DNA from: Hydnum rufescens UP504
Lineage: Eukaryota; Basidiomycota; Agaricomycetes; Cantharellales; Hydnaceae
Length of the DNA stretch: 64,000 nt
Assembly: GCA_014904985.1 (NCBI GenBank)
Contig: MU128987.1
Span: 4,153-68,152, forward strand
Reading direction: 5' to 3'
Shown: positions 9,481 through 20,471 of the stretch, piece after piece
Position numbering within the stretch: position 1 is the first letter of the stretch
Layout of the letters: every line of letters starts with the position of its first letter
The notes under the pieces: generated by a model
The model's input: only the letters and a program-made list of their open reading frames with translations
Told to the model about the DNA's origin: nothing
Databases searched by the model: none
Program-made: the position numbers and the translations under genes

Positions 9481-10638
9481 AGGGCCTGAACGTTGAAAGA
9501 ATCTAGAGTCCTTCAACTGTTCAGGCTCGTAGAAGAATCCATTTTCATTCTTCAGTTTGTTGTGGTATTTCTTATTGCCAGCTGGAGGCTCTACAGTCGT
9601 GGACAAGCAAAGTCTGATAATTTGTCTGAAACCTGATCCATTAGCTTCTGGGCCTTGAAAACATCAAATTCGGGTTCTCCTTGCTCCCAGGATCTCAAAA
9701 ATGCCCAAGATGAGGTCATGTGACCATTTTTTGGAACGGCCAATTTTTGAGGCCAATTTTTGCATTTTATATGCTTTCCTGGGTGAGGTAGAGGCTTTTG
9801 GGAGTGTCATATGTGATTGTGTGTACGGGTATAAACATGTTCCAGCCATGTGCACCATGTATATATGCTTGTAAACATGTATTCTGAAGAGTAGCTAGTT
9901 ATTCATCATAGATTCTACCATTTTCTATGGCTTTGCAAAATGCCTTTTGTGTTAGCAGATTGGGTCTGGCGGTCTGCAGCCGAGTCCGATCGGCATTTAG
10001 TCCATGTTTGCATCTGTATATACATCTTACGTAATGGACCCAGCACCACCGACCACATCTTTCAACATCTTTTGTTTTTTAACAACCATTAAGAATTGAT
10101 AGTTTATAACCATACTAAATACTGCAACCATATAGCTAGCAGGGCCTAATCGACATCATATGGCGAGCACCCCGGGTGTTGCCGATATGTCTTCCGGCTG
10201 AAGCCTGAAGAACAATTTGCTCATTTATGGGCTCCAGGGCAGTGAATAGCACTGGGGAATGCCAGAATCATAATCTATGCCACTTTACCTACATTTTGGT
10301 GCCCATACCGAGTCTGGGCGCTTAAATTTTGGTCGCCGGCCAATTTTTGGGCTGTCACCAAGAAATAAATTGTTATTTACAGAAAACTAAGCCCATGGGG
10401 AGCTTTATTGGGACTGCCGGTGCATATTCCGATGGTTTAATACAAAGTTGTAACATAATTTTAGACCTTGGAAATATTATCAGACTTTGCCTGTCCACGA
10501 CTGTACACAATTTGAACGACTTGTAATATTTCTCGTTGGTTTTACACACGCTCGTCTTCGTAACCACGCAGACACGTCTCCGGTGTCATTTATCCTACAG
10601 CACGGGCTGAACAGGCCCAAGGTACCGCTCATACCTAG
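9481..10638. other. Non-coding spacer
   Basis: About 1.16 kb with no convincing gene. Positions 9530-9600 repeat the TTCTTCAGTTTGTTGTGGTATTTCTTATTGCC piece seen near 3547. CCGAGTCCGATCG near 9980 also occurs near 9170. Positions about 10500-10545 (ACAATTTGAACGACTTGTAATATTTCTC) match the downstream flank of oxidase copies B and D (near 3622 and 14992), marking the edge of the unit that holds copy C. Short overlapping frames of 64-65 codons on both strands at 10329-10567 look accidental. Confidence 0.45.
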
Positions 10639-12819
10639 CTAGAAATGGAATCCCCCAGCGCGGTCCATCACTAGACGGGTGGGGATGTGCTCATCAGCTG
10701 CCTACCAATCAGAACCTCCAAGAAAAAAGTACGCACTCTTCGCGGGATCATACTTCGCCCTGATGCTACGGAGCTTAGGAAGATTGACGGTGTAGAGCTT
10801 CTCGAGTGGTATATCGCTCAAGGAGTAGTCGGAATAGAGAGGTAGGTCAGCCAGCTGCTGGCCTTCACTTTCCGCAGTAGCAGTAATGGCTGCTGCGGCT
10901 TTCTTCAGCTTCTCCCGCGCAATGTCATCGGAGCCTTCACCGGGCCAGCGCTGAAAAGAAAACGAAAATGAATCGGCATGTAAATTAATCAGGTTGACCG
11001 AGTTGGATGGTTCGATCCCTCACCCAGAGAAGCGACAGAGGCGTGAAGAATTTGTCATGGGGATACGACGAATCATTCTTGGCGGAAGTCACTCCCCCAG
11101 TCGCTATGAATGGCTCGATAAACACAATAAGCGACGACCCTTGTGTGAATGAGCCAGGTCCATCATAGTAGTACTACAATTGCATCTTAGTACAATCCAA
11201 TACTGAGAGATGGAGCACAAAAATCTTACATCAGTTTGATTGAGAATTTTGTTTTATTACGGGGACACTGAGATCGGTAAGGGATACAGTGTGCATAGCA
11301 CCCCTGGACACACCGTGGATCAACAGCTTATATGGCATAACATCGAAGAAGCGCTTACCGGAGGTCGTTCTGCAAGAATGGAACGGATGCGGCAATTATG
11401 AGGTTGGTGTACGTACGGGTCTTCACGTCTTCTTTAGTTCTTGGGACAGCAAAGAACTTGTCAAAGAGACCCGCAGGCGGGTGGTGCCGTTATAGAAAAG
11501 CGTAACACTGAGTATGGGTGGAGTGGAAGGGGCGCGAGCATACACTGCGACTACAGTGGCATCCACATTGGTGTTGCTTGCTTGGAAGTCTGCGACGGCC
11601 GGCACAACGAGGGAGATATTGCCGCCCGTGTATATCAAGCCTCCACCCTATCAATCAGTCACCTTCAGCATAACGATACTCGGTATATCGCACGTCTCAC
11701 TTACCCACAAATTACCGAGCGAATAAGTCTTGAATACATAGTGAGTGATAATTCCCTGCATTGAATTTAGTACATTAGCCATTGCGAAGGCACTCAAATC
11801 TCACAAAATTGTTATATCCGCCCTATGAGAAACCCGAGAGTGAGGATCTTAAAGATAGCGATAAGGCAATAGAGGGTCGCTTACTTTCAACGCCCATGAC
11901 AATTCCGGGTTCGACTCGGTGGTGACCGTCGTAGTCCTACCATTAGGAAGAACCAACTTGAACGCCACGATGTTATCGATTACCTAGGTAGATACGATTG
12001 AGAACTGGATGCCAAACAAGTCGCGACGTGCTTACCAGTCCGTGTCGATTAGAGATGTATGAATAACCTAGTGGGAAGAGTATAAGCAACCTGCACGAGC
12101 CAGAAAGAATTAGAGGAACGGAGGATATGCTTGCCTCCTCCCAAGGTGACTCCTGACATGCCAACACCAACGATACGTCCGCCTACAACTGTGACCCCTA
12201 ATTTCTCGAGTTCGGTGTAGAGTTCAGCCCAAGAAAGTCCAGCCCCGACAGTTGCCGTATGCAGCTTTGGGTCATAAGTGACATCCTTGAATTTCGACAA
12301 TGCGATCTGAATTCCGGGTGTTGAACTGAACCCTGGGTTTGTCGCACGTCCCCCGGCTTTTATCTGTGAGTGTTTTCAATTCAAGGACAAGTCGGACGAA
12401 TGCATTAACTGACCGCAAAGGGTACAGTAGGATATCTGGAAAGGACCTTAAGCTACAGACCGAACCCCAAGTCAGAACGCTGTATGGGCAGTGGGGTGGA
12501 AAATTAATCTACAATGTCGGAGACGTCCTGAATATTTCCTGGTTCCACGGAACAAGCTGATGCTTGGCTGCTTGAAGGAAGCCAATGATATGTATCATTA
12601 GCGTATGCTCCGCTCCCTGCCAAATTATAAGGCGGGGGCTGAGGGTGAAAACGGAGCCAAATGGGCGTACTTACCAGGATAAGAAAGACGGGCAGTGGGC
12701 ACGGCACGCTCGATATTAGTGCACATCCAGGTATACGGGGAGCCGGTAGCGAGATCCTGAGGGGCAAACCAGGACCAGGTCTGGGAAAGTAAGGTGAGAG
12801 CAGCGTACGGTGAAAACAT
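10639..12819 (-). CDS. FAD-linked oxidase, copy C
   Basis: Third copy of the secreted FAD-linked oxidase, better preserved than A and B. The start at 12819 gives MFSPYAALTLLSQTWSWFAP, a plausible secretion leader; exon 1 ends in a GTAAGT donor after LSYPG. Next come ASACSVEPGNIQDVSDIV, then the FAD domain (KFKDVTYDPKLHTATVGAGL, GVTVVGGRIVGVGMSGVTLGGG), GYSYISNRHGL, IDNIVAFKLVLPNG, and substrate-domain blocks (GISLEVVPAVADF-like, FQASNTNVDATVVAVYARAP). The last exon ends DEHIPTRLVMDRAGG..., with the TAG at 10639-10641. The usual flavin-site GGH is GGR. The intron after GVTLGGG begins with GC rather than GT, as in the other copies. Expected activity is oxidation of a small alcohol or sugar with release of H2O2 outside the cell; substrate unknown. 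Full splicing could not be verified, so it may still be a pseudogene. Confidence 0.65.
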
Positions 12820-13131
12820 TTCGAGGATGTGGAACTGGATTCTCAGCCATCCTAGCGCTTTTTATGGGTGCGGACATGTTGACTCTTGTTGAGTGCCAGT
12901 AACTAAGTAAGTGACAGCAGTTTGACATGGGAATGAGGAATTTGCAAATGACCCACATCCGGATTCTGTCAGCTGATGTCATCCATTTGAACAGTTGACA
13001 AGGAGACTGCTTGGATTCAAGAATCGCAGGGTCCTGCCGTGAGATACTACTATATGTCGCCAGGGTGTCCTGCAGTCCTCACAAATATCCGTTGGCTCGC
13101 AAACTCGGCGGAGATGTTCTAAATGACAATA

Positions 13132-13516
13132 CTGTACTCCCGCGAAATCTATGAAAGCGTAACGTAACGCCACTTGGATTTGGTGTAACAATCTCAGAAA
13201 TAACGTAACAGCCTGGGGGGTTTTCATACATCCTGATTCCAGAAATAACGGCTGGAAATTGTTCCGTGCCCCCGGCTATTTCCGGGTGCTTTTTTTCGGA
13301 AACTCAATGCTCAAAAGTCAGAATTGGATGCTAAATTGGCACAAAAGGTACGATTTTGGGTACTTTTTTGGGCTCCACATCGAGACCAACGGAAAACAGA
13401 GCCTCACGGGGCCTTTGTTACCTCAGTTTTTTGGCGTAACGCATAACTTTTTTTTTTTTCTTTCTTAGGTGTCAGTAGCGTAACGTAACGCTAAAATCCC
13501 TTTCGCGGGAGTACAG
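13132..13516. mobile_element. 385-bp inverted-repeat element with TA target duplication
   Basis: The ends are exact inverted repeats, CTGTACTCCCGCGAAA and TTTCGCGGGAGTACAG, followed inward by a second paired block (GCGTAACGTAACGC near 13155 and 13480). TA flanks both sides (13130-13131, 13517-13518). The related spacer near 3285-3330 reads GACAATATGCACG...AAGTTAGAAGAGATTC without the insert, while here GACAATA and TACTGAAAAGTTAGAAG surround it. This is a non-autonomous MITE-like element, in size and TA target typical of the Tc1/mariner group. It has no open reading frame of note. Confidence 0.9.
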
Positions 13517-13684
13517 TACTGAAAAGTTAGAAGGGATTCCATGCCCAACTGAGGGTGTGGATCCGCGTCAAGGTCCCTCTTTCGGAGCGGCAAGTCCGGC
13601 ACGGGCCCGGAGATTTGCATCCGGATTGATGCGCATGCTGGATGTGGTTTCGGTGTCCAGCCAGCCGTCTCTCAGCTATGTACA

Positions 13685-14370
13685 GTGTTTTAATAAGCTT
13701 ATTTGGCATGCTAGGACCTTGGTGGTAACAATATAGGGCTTTGGAAATGCCATTTGGGCTCGTACGACTCTGTCATCTCTTGTATGTGTCTTATGTCTGT
13801 CATGTCACACCTGACTAACAATAGGGGTGTTCACGCTGGCGAAAGTTAAACCGAAAGCGAGACGAAAGTGCCACAAGGACTTCTGGCCTCGACTTCTGCT
13901 TTACTTTTACATGACTTTGGCTTTTTCCAAAGGGTGTTCATGCGGAATAACAAAACTCAGACCACAAGTGAGGTTGAAAATGTGACTTTTGAAATTTGTA
14001 CAACCTCTGGAGCCACTTCACAGAATTGAGCAAAAGTGGCACTTTTGCCAGTGTGAACACCCCTGCATTTGGGGTGGGGGTGTGTTTACCATATTAGGGT
14101 GTCTCAGAGTGACCAAGGGGAAGAGAAGGGAAGTATGAGAGAGAAGCGGGGAGTATCAACATGAATGTTGTGTGTGCATGGGTGAGCTCGGGAGGGGAAG
14201 GAAACAAAAAAGGGCCCACCATGCCTCAAATAGGCAGAGTTTCTTCAGATTTGGCACAGAAATGTCCCATTCAATTTCAACCCACAACCCACAGGGCCAC
14301 TTACTTTTCTAGGTGTGGCACCCAGTCCGACCCCCCATTGATGTGTTAACTTGCTTGAGAGTCACCTCAT
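13685..14370. repeat. Duplicated promoter-type segment (second copy)
   Basis: This is the counterpart of about 8525-8935. Order and content are conserved (TTTGGCATGCTAG, GGAAATGCCATT, CTGTCATGTCACACC, ATATTAGGGTGT, GGCCACTTACTTTTCTAGGTG, GTGTTAACTTGCTTGAGAGTC). It contains one additional insert at 13823-14064. No gene is seen. It leads into the second NADPH oxidase fragment. Confidence 0.65.
13823..14064. mobile_element. 242-bp inverted-repeat element, hAT-like ends
   Basis: The left end AGGGGTGTTCACGCTGGCGAAAG pairs with the right end CTTTTGCCAGTGTGAACACCCCT with two mismatches. The insert lies between GTCACACCTGACTAACAAT and GCATTTGGGGTGGG; the duplicated segment at about 8648-8695 has no such insert. 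Ends beginning with (T/C)AGGGGTG are common in hAT-type elements, but I see no clean 8-bp target duplication, so the class is uncertain. No coding capacity. Confidence 0.75.
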
Positions 14371-14429
14371 GTCCTTAAGCTTACCTTGTCCCTGACTCCC
14401 TGGGATGTTTAGGGTGTTCATAGTCAGTG

Positions 14430-14725
14430 TGCTAGAACCCAACCATCTCTATCAATTCAACCCTGTCTCCAAGCTCAACCCCAATCTTTCATTTGCGGCT
14501 AGTCTCCTTTTTACCCACCTTCCTTTCAGTCGTGCTCTAATTCATTCCTGCTCTTGCGCTGCACATCCCTTCCCATGGCTTCATTCAGCAACACCAGCCG
14601 TACTTCAGGCATTGGCTTTCTACGATCAATATGTAACGCCATTGGTTTCCGTCCAGATGTAATTCCTGCGACAGGCTCAAATCTCCAGCGAGATAAGACG
14701 GAGCACGAACCCGTCCACCAGCCGC
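14430..14725 (+). pseudogene. NADPH oxidase 5' fragment, copy 2
   Basis: Similarity to the intact NADPH oxidase gene starts in its leader (CCAACCATCTCTATCAATTCAACC) and covers the start codon at 14577: [15 protein letters not shown], then IGFRPDVIPATGSNLQRDKTE, compared with [21 protein letters not shown] in the full gene. The middle is disrupted (a stretch equivalent to HDRYITP reads LRSICNA in another frame) and similarity ends near 14725, well before the membrane domain. A truncated duplicate without function. Confidence 0.8.
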
Positions 14726-15128
14726 CGAGGTCTCTATTCACCGCTTCATTGGCAGATACTCTCTCGTACAATAATGACCTCCCCAGGAGTCCCGGAATTA
14801 TCTGGCCGCCCTGGAGAATAGAATACATCGATCAGTTCGTACGAACGCGAACACTCCGGATCTTTCTAGAAGACAAAGGTCTACAGATACCGAATCAGAA
14901 AATGTCGCAACAAGGCGGTCAGAGGATCGCTTTGTTCTTCACTTAGTGTTATTGCCAACCTTGGTCCCATATCTAAGCTGGAGCCCCGACACAATTTGAA
15001 CGATCCATAATATTTCTCCTTGATGGTTTTAGTTATTGTACCTACTGTATTTAGGTTGCGGCCACGTCTTGGTATCAGTTATTGTCCAGTAGCCTACTTT
15101 ACAAATCAGAGATACAGCTCATGACCCG

Positions 15129-17299
15129 CTAGAAACGGAAACCCCCCGCAAGGCCATGACTAGACAAGTAGGAAGGAATCTGGTTATCAGGCAAGTACCA
15201 ATCACAACTTGCAAAAAAAGCACGCACCATCAAGGGGATCGTATTTCATCTTAATACTCCGCAGCCTTGGAAGATTAGCCAAGTAGAGTCTGTGCAGTGG
15301 CACATCGCCCAAGGCATAGTTCGAATAGAGAGGGAGGTCCGCCAGCTCCTGGCCTTCGCTTTGGGCAGTAGCCGTAATGGCTGCTGCAGCCAGTTTCATG
15401 TCTCCCCGCGCAATGGAATCGGAGCTTTCATCAGGCCAGAGCTGAAAAGAAAAATAAAATCCATCGGTTTAATTGAACAGGACATCCAAGGTGGATTGCT
15501 TGGTTTCTTACCCACTGAAGCCCCAGAGGCGAGAGGAATTTGTTATGGGGAAAGGCTGTATCATCCTTGTCGGAAGTCACCGCCCATTCGGTATGAGTGG
15601 TTCAATAAACGTCGAAAGCCACGATCCCTTCGTGAATGAGCCAGGTCCAGCGTAGTACTACAATGGTATCTTAGCACGATCCAATACAGAGAAATGGGGC
15701 ACAAACCCTTACATTGGTTTGCTTGAGAACCTGAGATATAACCCCGACACTGAGATGCGAAAGGGATACAGTATGCATGGCACCCCTGAACGCACCGTGA
15801 ATCAACAGCTTATATGGGATGGCATCGAGGAAGCACTTACCGGAGCAGGTTGACCGAGTATGGACCGGATGTCACAGATATGAGCTCGGGGTACGTACGG
15901 GTCTTCACATCTTCACTAGTTCTCGGGATAGCAAAGAACTTGTCAAAAAGACCCGGAGGTGGGGTCGAGCCATTATAGAAAGCTCCAACATTGAATACAG
16001 GTGTAGAGTCATAGTCGCAGGTAAATGCCGCGACTATCGTGGCATCCACATCGGTGTTGCTTGCTTGAAAGTCAGCGACGGCTGGCACAATGAGGTCGAA
16101 ATTGGCGCCTGCGTAAGTCAGGAGGCCACCCTATCAATCAGTCATCTTCAGCATAACGGTGCACGATATATCGCACACTTCACTTACCCACACAGGACCC
16201 AGCGAGAAAGTGTTGAATACAAAATTAGTTACAATTCCCTGCATTAAAATTAGCACGTTAACGATTACAAAGGGACTCGAATCTCACAAAATTATTATAT
16301 CCGCCCTATGACGAATCCCAGAGTGAGTATCTTGAAAATAGCAATACGACGATAGAGGGTCGCTTACTTTCAATGCAAATGACAATTCCGGGTTTGACTC
16401 AGCGGTGACCGTCGTAATCTCACCATCGGGAAGAACCAACTCGAACGCCACGATGGTATCCATGACCTAGATGGATAGAATTGGGACCAGATGTCAAACG
16501 AGCTGTGTGGCATGCTTACCAGTCCGTGTCGATTAGAGATCCACGAATAACCTGGTGGGAAGAATATGTACGACCCGGGAAGGAATTAGAGAAATGGGCG
16601 ATATGTTTGCCCCCTCCCAAGGTGACTCCTCCAACGCCAACGCCAACGACGCGCCCGCCGACGACTGTAACCCCGAAGGGCTCGAGTTTCGAGTAGACTG
16701 TGTCCCAAGTGAGTCCAGCCCCGATAGTTGCCGTATTCGATGCTTGGTCATACATGACTGCGTTGAATCTCGACAGTGCGATCTGAACTCCGGGGGTTGA
16801 ACTGAAACCCTGGTTTGTCGCATGTCCCCCGGATTTTATCTGCGGGAGTGTTTTAAATAGAAGCAGAAGTCGGGCGAATGCATTCACTGACCGCGAAGGG
16901 TGTGGAGGTTGTTCCTAGGATCTTGAGCTACAGGCCGAACCCAAGTCAGAACCCTGTATGGGCAGTGGGGTCCAATGAAATGAACGCACAATTTTGGAGA
17001 CGTCGTGAACAGTTCCTGGCTCCACGGAACAAGCTGATGTTTGGCTGCTGGAAGGAGTCCAATGATGTGTATTGTTAGCGTATGATGGACTCCCTGCCAA
17101 GTTATAAGACAGGTGCTGAAGGTGACAACGGACTTAAATGGGCCTACTTACCGGGATAGAAAACCTGAGAACGGGGGGATACGGCACGCTGGATGGCCAG
17201 GCATGTAGAGTGATACGCATCGGGTTCATCGAGAGTCTGAGGAATAAACCAGTACCAGAGCTGGGAAAACAAGGCGAGGGCAGCGTAGGACGAAAACAT
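15129..17299 (-). CDS. FAD-linked oxidase, copy D
   Basis: Fourth and probably most intact oxidase copy. Start at 17299 with leader MFSSYAALALFSQLWYWF. Blocks in order: ASACSVEPGTVHDVSKIV, then IKSGGHATNQGFSSTPGVQI (16800-16850), GAGLTWDTVYSKLEPFGVTV and VGGRVVGVGVGGVTLGGG (16610-16690), the VAFELVLPDGEIT exon (about 16400-16465), and FQASNTDVDATIVAAFTCDY (about 16010-16070). The final TAG is at 15129-15131. It alone clearly keeps the GGH motif, whose His contacts or covalently holds FAD in this superfamily. The 592 bp to the NADPH oxidase start forms a divergent promoter region. The predicted product is a secreted flavoprotein oxidase; substrate unknown. Small frame breaks cannot be excluded without transcript data. 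Confidence 0.7.
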
Positions 17300-17890
17300 A
17301 TTTGGAAGGATATGGAAGTCGATTCTCAGCCATCCTGAGCGGCTTTTATGGGATTGGAATCATTGCAAATGGTCCATGTCTGTGAGTGGGGGATATGAAG
17401 TATTCGTCAGCTGAACTAGCCGAGTTCACCCTAGAGAGGTAAGGTCGGCAGTTGTCACCTGGCTTTGAGATGTCGACAACTGGACCTCTGTTGAAGCGCG
17501 AATCAAAGTGCAGGCAGAGCTCGAGGGGCCCCGTAGGCAACACAGCTGGATCTTCAGACAGCGCGCACACAGTGGAATCGGATCTGAATCAACGCTATTG
17601 TCCTGCGCTAATTATGTGCACAGTCTCTCTGGAGGCCAGAGACCCTCCATACGCGTCGTACTCTTCGCAACGCGAGGTGCAAACAGAACTGCGCGTGCAA
17701 GTGAATCTGCCTTGGTTGCGCCAACCCGGCCCGGGTTCCCGTTTCCTCTGTCGGTCACCATCTCCATCAATTCGACCTCGTCTCCAACCTCAACCCCAAT
17801 CTTTCGTTTGTGGGCTGGTCTCACCTTTCCCCTCCTTCTTTTCAGCTTCGCTTTAATTCATCCTTACTTTCGCGCTGGACGTTCCTTCCC
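17300..17890. promoter_or_regulatory. Divergent intergenic region, oxidase D / NADPH oxidase
   Basis: This 591-bp region separates two divergent start codons. Positions 17505-17735 recur, diverged, at 85-235. Positions about 17757-17890 (pyrimidine-rich leader of the NADPH oxidase) recur at 9075-9420 and 14450-14577. It is therefore the source or sister of the spacer repeats in the array. No separate gene is supported, although frames of 134-147 codons cross it. Confidence 0.55.
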
Positions 17891-20471
17891 ATGGCTTCAT
17901 TCAGCAACACCAGCCATTCTTCAGGCATTGACTTTCACGATCGATACATAACACCCATTGGTTTCCATCCAGATGTAATTGCTACGACAGGCTCAAATCT
18001 CCAGCGAAATAAGACGGAGCGGACCCGCCTACAAGGTCTCATGCGCACTGGTAGCGCCACAGACCGCATAGGCAGTCCAAACTCCACAACAATGGGATGG
18101 AAAGCCAAGTATCAGGCATGGATGGTGAATGAAGGCGGAAAGAAAATCTTCTTCTCCGTCTTCATCCTTCTCCATTTGCTCGTCCTCGGTCTCAGCTTCC
18201 TCAACTACGATCTGAATGACAACTTGGTGAAGGCCAGAAGGACATTTGGGGTCACGTATCGTGAGTTACAAATCCGAGCGCTTCAGTGACTTTTACTTTT
18301 ACTTATATCCTTGCGAAGCTATTGCCCGCGCTGCTGCCTTGGTGCTCCATGTGGATGCTGTCTTCATTCTCTTGCCCGTCTGCCGAAACTTCATTTCTCT
18401 CTTGCGCCGAACACCTCTGAACGACATAATACCATTTGATTCGAATTTAACGTTCCATATGGCTGTTGCATGGTCCATAGTGTTCTTCACTCTCGTCCAT
18501 GTCGTTTCCCATATGGTTAATTTTTCCAAGCTTGCTATCTCACTCGCGAATCCCCCCACGGCCTCGAATATAATCACCCAATTCTTGGTTGCAAATTTCA
18601 CCACCGGTCCCGGTGCCACAGGATGGATTATGACCACCTCCCTTGGTGTAATGGTCTGGTTCGCCCTTGAGAAAAATCGGCGCAAACCGAATGGTGGTTT
18701 CGAAAAGTTTTGGTATACCCATCATCTCTTTATCGTCTTGTTTATCAATTGGCAACTTCATGGGATGTTCTGCATGATCAGTGAGCATCGTCTCATTTTC
18801 CTGACAACGATTTTGTAACCTTTCATCGATTCCATAGAACCTGATCGGCCTCCGTACTGTTCCTATAATAATATTGGGGTATTTTGGGTATGCATTTATC
18901 CCTCTGATTTGGCAGGTCTCCCCTGCTTATTCTTAACATAGCGTTACTGGCTAGTTGGTGGTGTCATATTTGTATACGAGCGCATCCTGCGGGAAGTTCG
19001 TTCTCGCCATCGCACGTACATATCCAAGGTGATCCTGCACCCATCAAATATCATGGAAGTTCAGATCAAGAAAGAGAAGACAAAGATACGAGCCGGCCAG
19101 GTATGATTAACAGCTACTGAAAATGCAGCGTCCCCATTGAATTCACTGGTCCCAGTACATATTTTTGTCCTGCCCGGAGGTGTCATATTTCCAATGGCAG
19201 TGAGTGGCTTATCTTTCAGCTACTCTAATGTTCATCCGCCCGACGATTCAACTCTATTCCAGCCCCTTTACTCTGACAAGCGCCCCGGAAGAAGACTATA
19301 TCTCGGTACACATCCGCATACTCGGAGATTTTACTGCCGGTGAGTGGGCATGGCCCTGCGCCCAACGCCCGAATGTAGAGCTGAAGAAATCCTTTTCGCA
19401 TTGTACTAGCTTTTGCCAGGGCTCTCGGCTGTGACGTCTCAAATGAAAAGGGAAACAAAGATGACAGCTCTGAAAGGGGGTCTGTCGGCTCGCAGGTCGT
19501 CGCACCACCGTTGCATCGAGTGCTCCCTCGAGTCATGGTTGACGGACCGTTTGGTACCGCCTCTGAAGACTTCTTTAAGGTCAATTTCTTGTCAGAACGC
19601 CTATGACACGGAACCAATGTCTTTGATCTTTCTTTAGTTTGAGACTATTCTGCTAATCGGAGCAGGAATTGGAGTTACACCATTCGCTTCGATTTTGAAG
19701 TCCAGTTAGCCGCGTTTCCTCCCTCTATCGGCCAGCCGTGCAAGTCTCATATGTTTGTAGTTTGGTATCGCTTAAACAGGCTTAATGGGACGGAGAAACC
19801 GACTCGTCTTTCGAAAGTCTACTTCATATGGGTCATCCGTGATTTCGGGACAGCCGAATGGTTCCACTCTCTATTGCATGCCATTGAAGAGCAGAACGTG
19901 GACAACCAGATTGAAGTCAGTATCTATCTAACCGCCACAATCAGGGAAGATGACATGAACAATATTCTGGTGTGATACGAATGTCCGCCTCCCACTGTTT
20001 ACTGGCAGACCAATTCGAATTCGTTCGTTTGCGGATAGGTTCAGGATGTCGGAGCTGAACGTGACGCTATTACATCTCTTCGTGCGCCCACTCATTTCGG
20101 TCGACCAAATTGGGATCGAACGTTCAGTGGAGTGAGTTTTCGCTTCTCCCCGAGGTGTATTCCCCCGCACGACGTGCCTATCAAATAGCTTTTATAATAG
20201 ATCGTTGGCCGACACCCGGATACTGATGTTGGGGTATTTTTCTGCGGACCGGCCCCTTTGTCGCAAACGTGCGATGGTTTCTGGGACTTATTGACCGTTT
20301 CTGACATTGCACTTCCCTTCTCTCCAGGCTTCGTGCGATGAGCAATAAATATACCACCCCGAAGGGCACTCGTTTCTTCTTTGGCAAAGGTCCGATATCA
20401 CGCCACATCTCTCTGACTAGCTGACAAACCTAATGGGCATCGTTTTCGCGTCCCTGACAGAAAATTTCTAA
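17891..20471 (+). CDS. NADPH oxidase catalytic subunit (gp91phox-type)
   Basis: Transmembrane flavocytochrome that passes electrons from NADPH through FAD and two haems to oxygen, making superoxide; in fungi it serves hyphal differentiation and signalling. The chosen start (17891) gives [15 protein letters not shown] plus a tail of about 55 residues before the membrane part at 18093 ([20 protein letters not shown]). Haem-binding helices are visible: [20 protein letters not shown] at about 18465-18525, and the [16 protein letters not shown] segment near 18720. Later exons show [18 protein letters not shown] (FAD site), [25 protein letters not shown] (NADPH site) and FFCGPAPL. The last exons read [17 protein letters not shown] and end ENF, TAA at 20469-20471. 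About eight introns. Two broken copies of its 5' end lie upstream in the array. The Nox class (A or B) is not certain. Confidence 0.92.
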
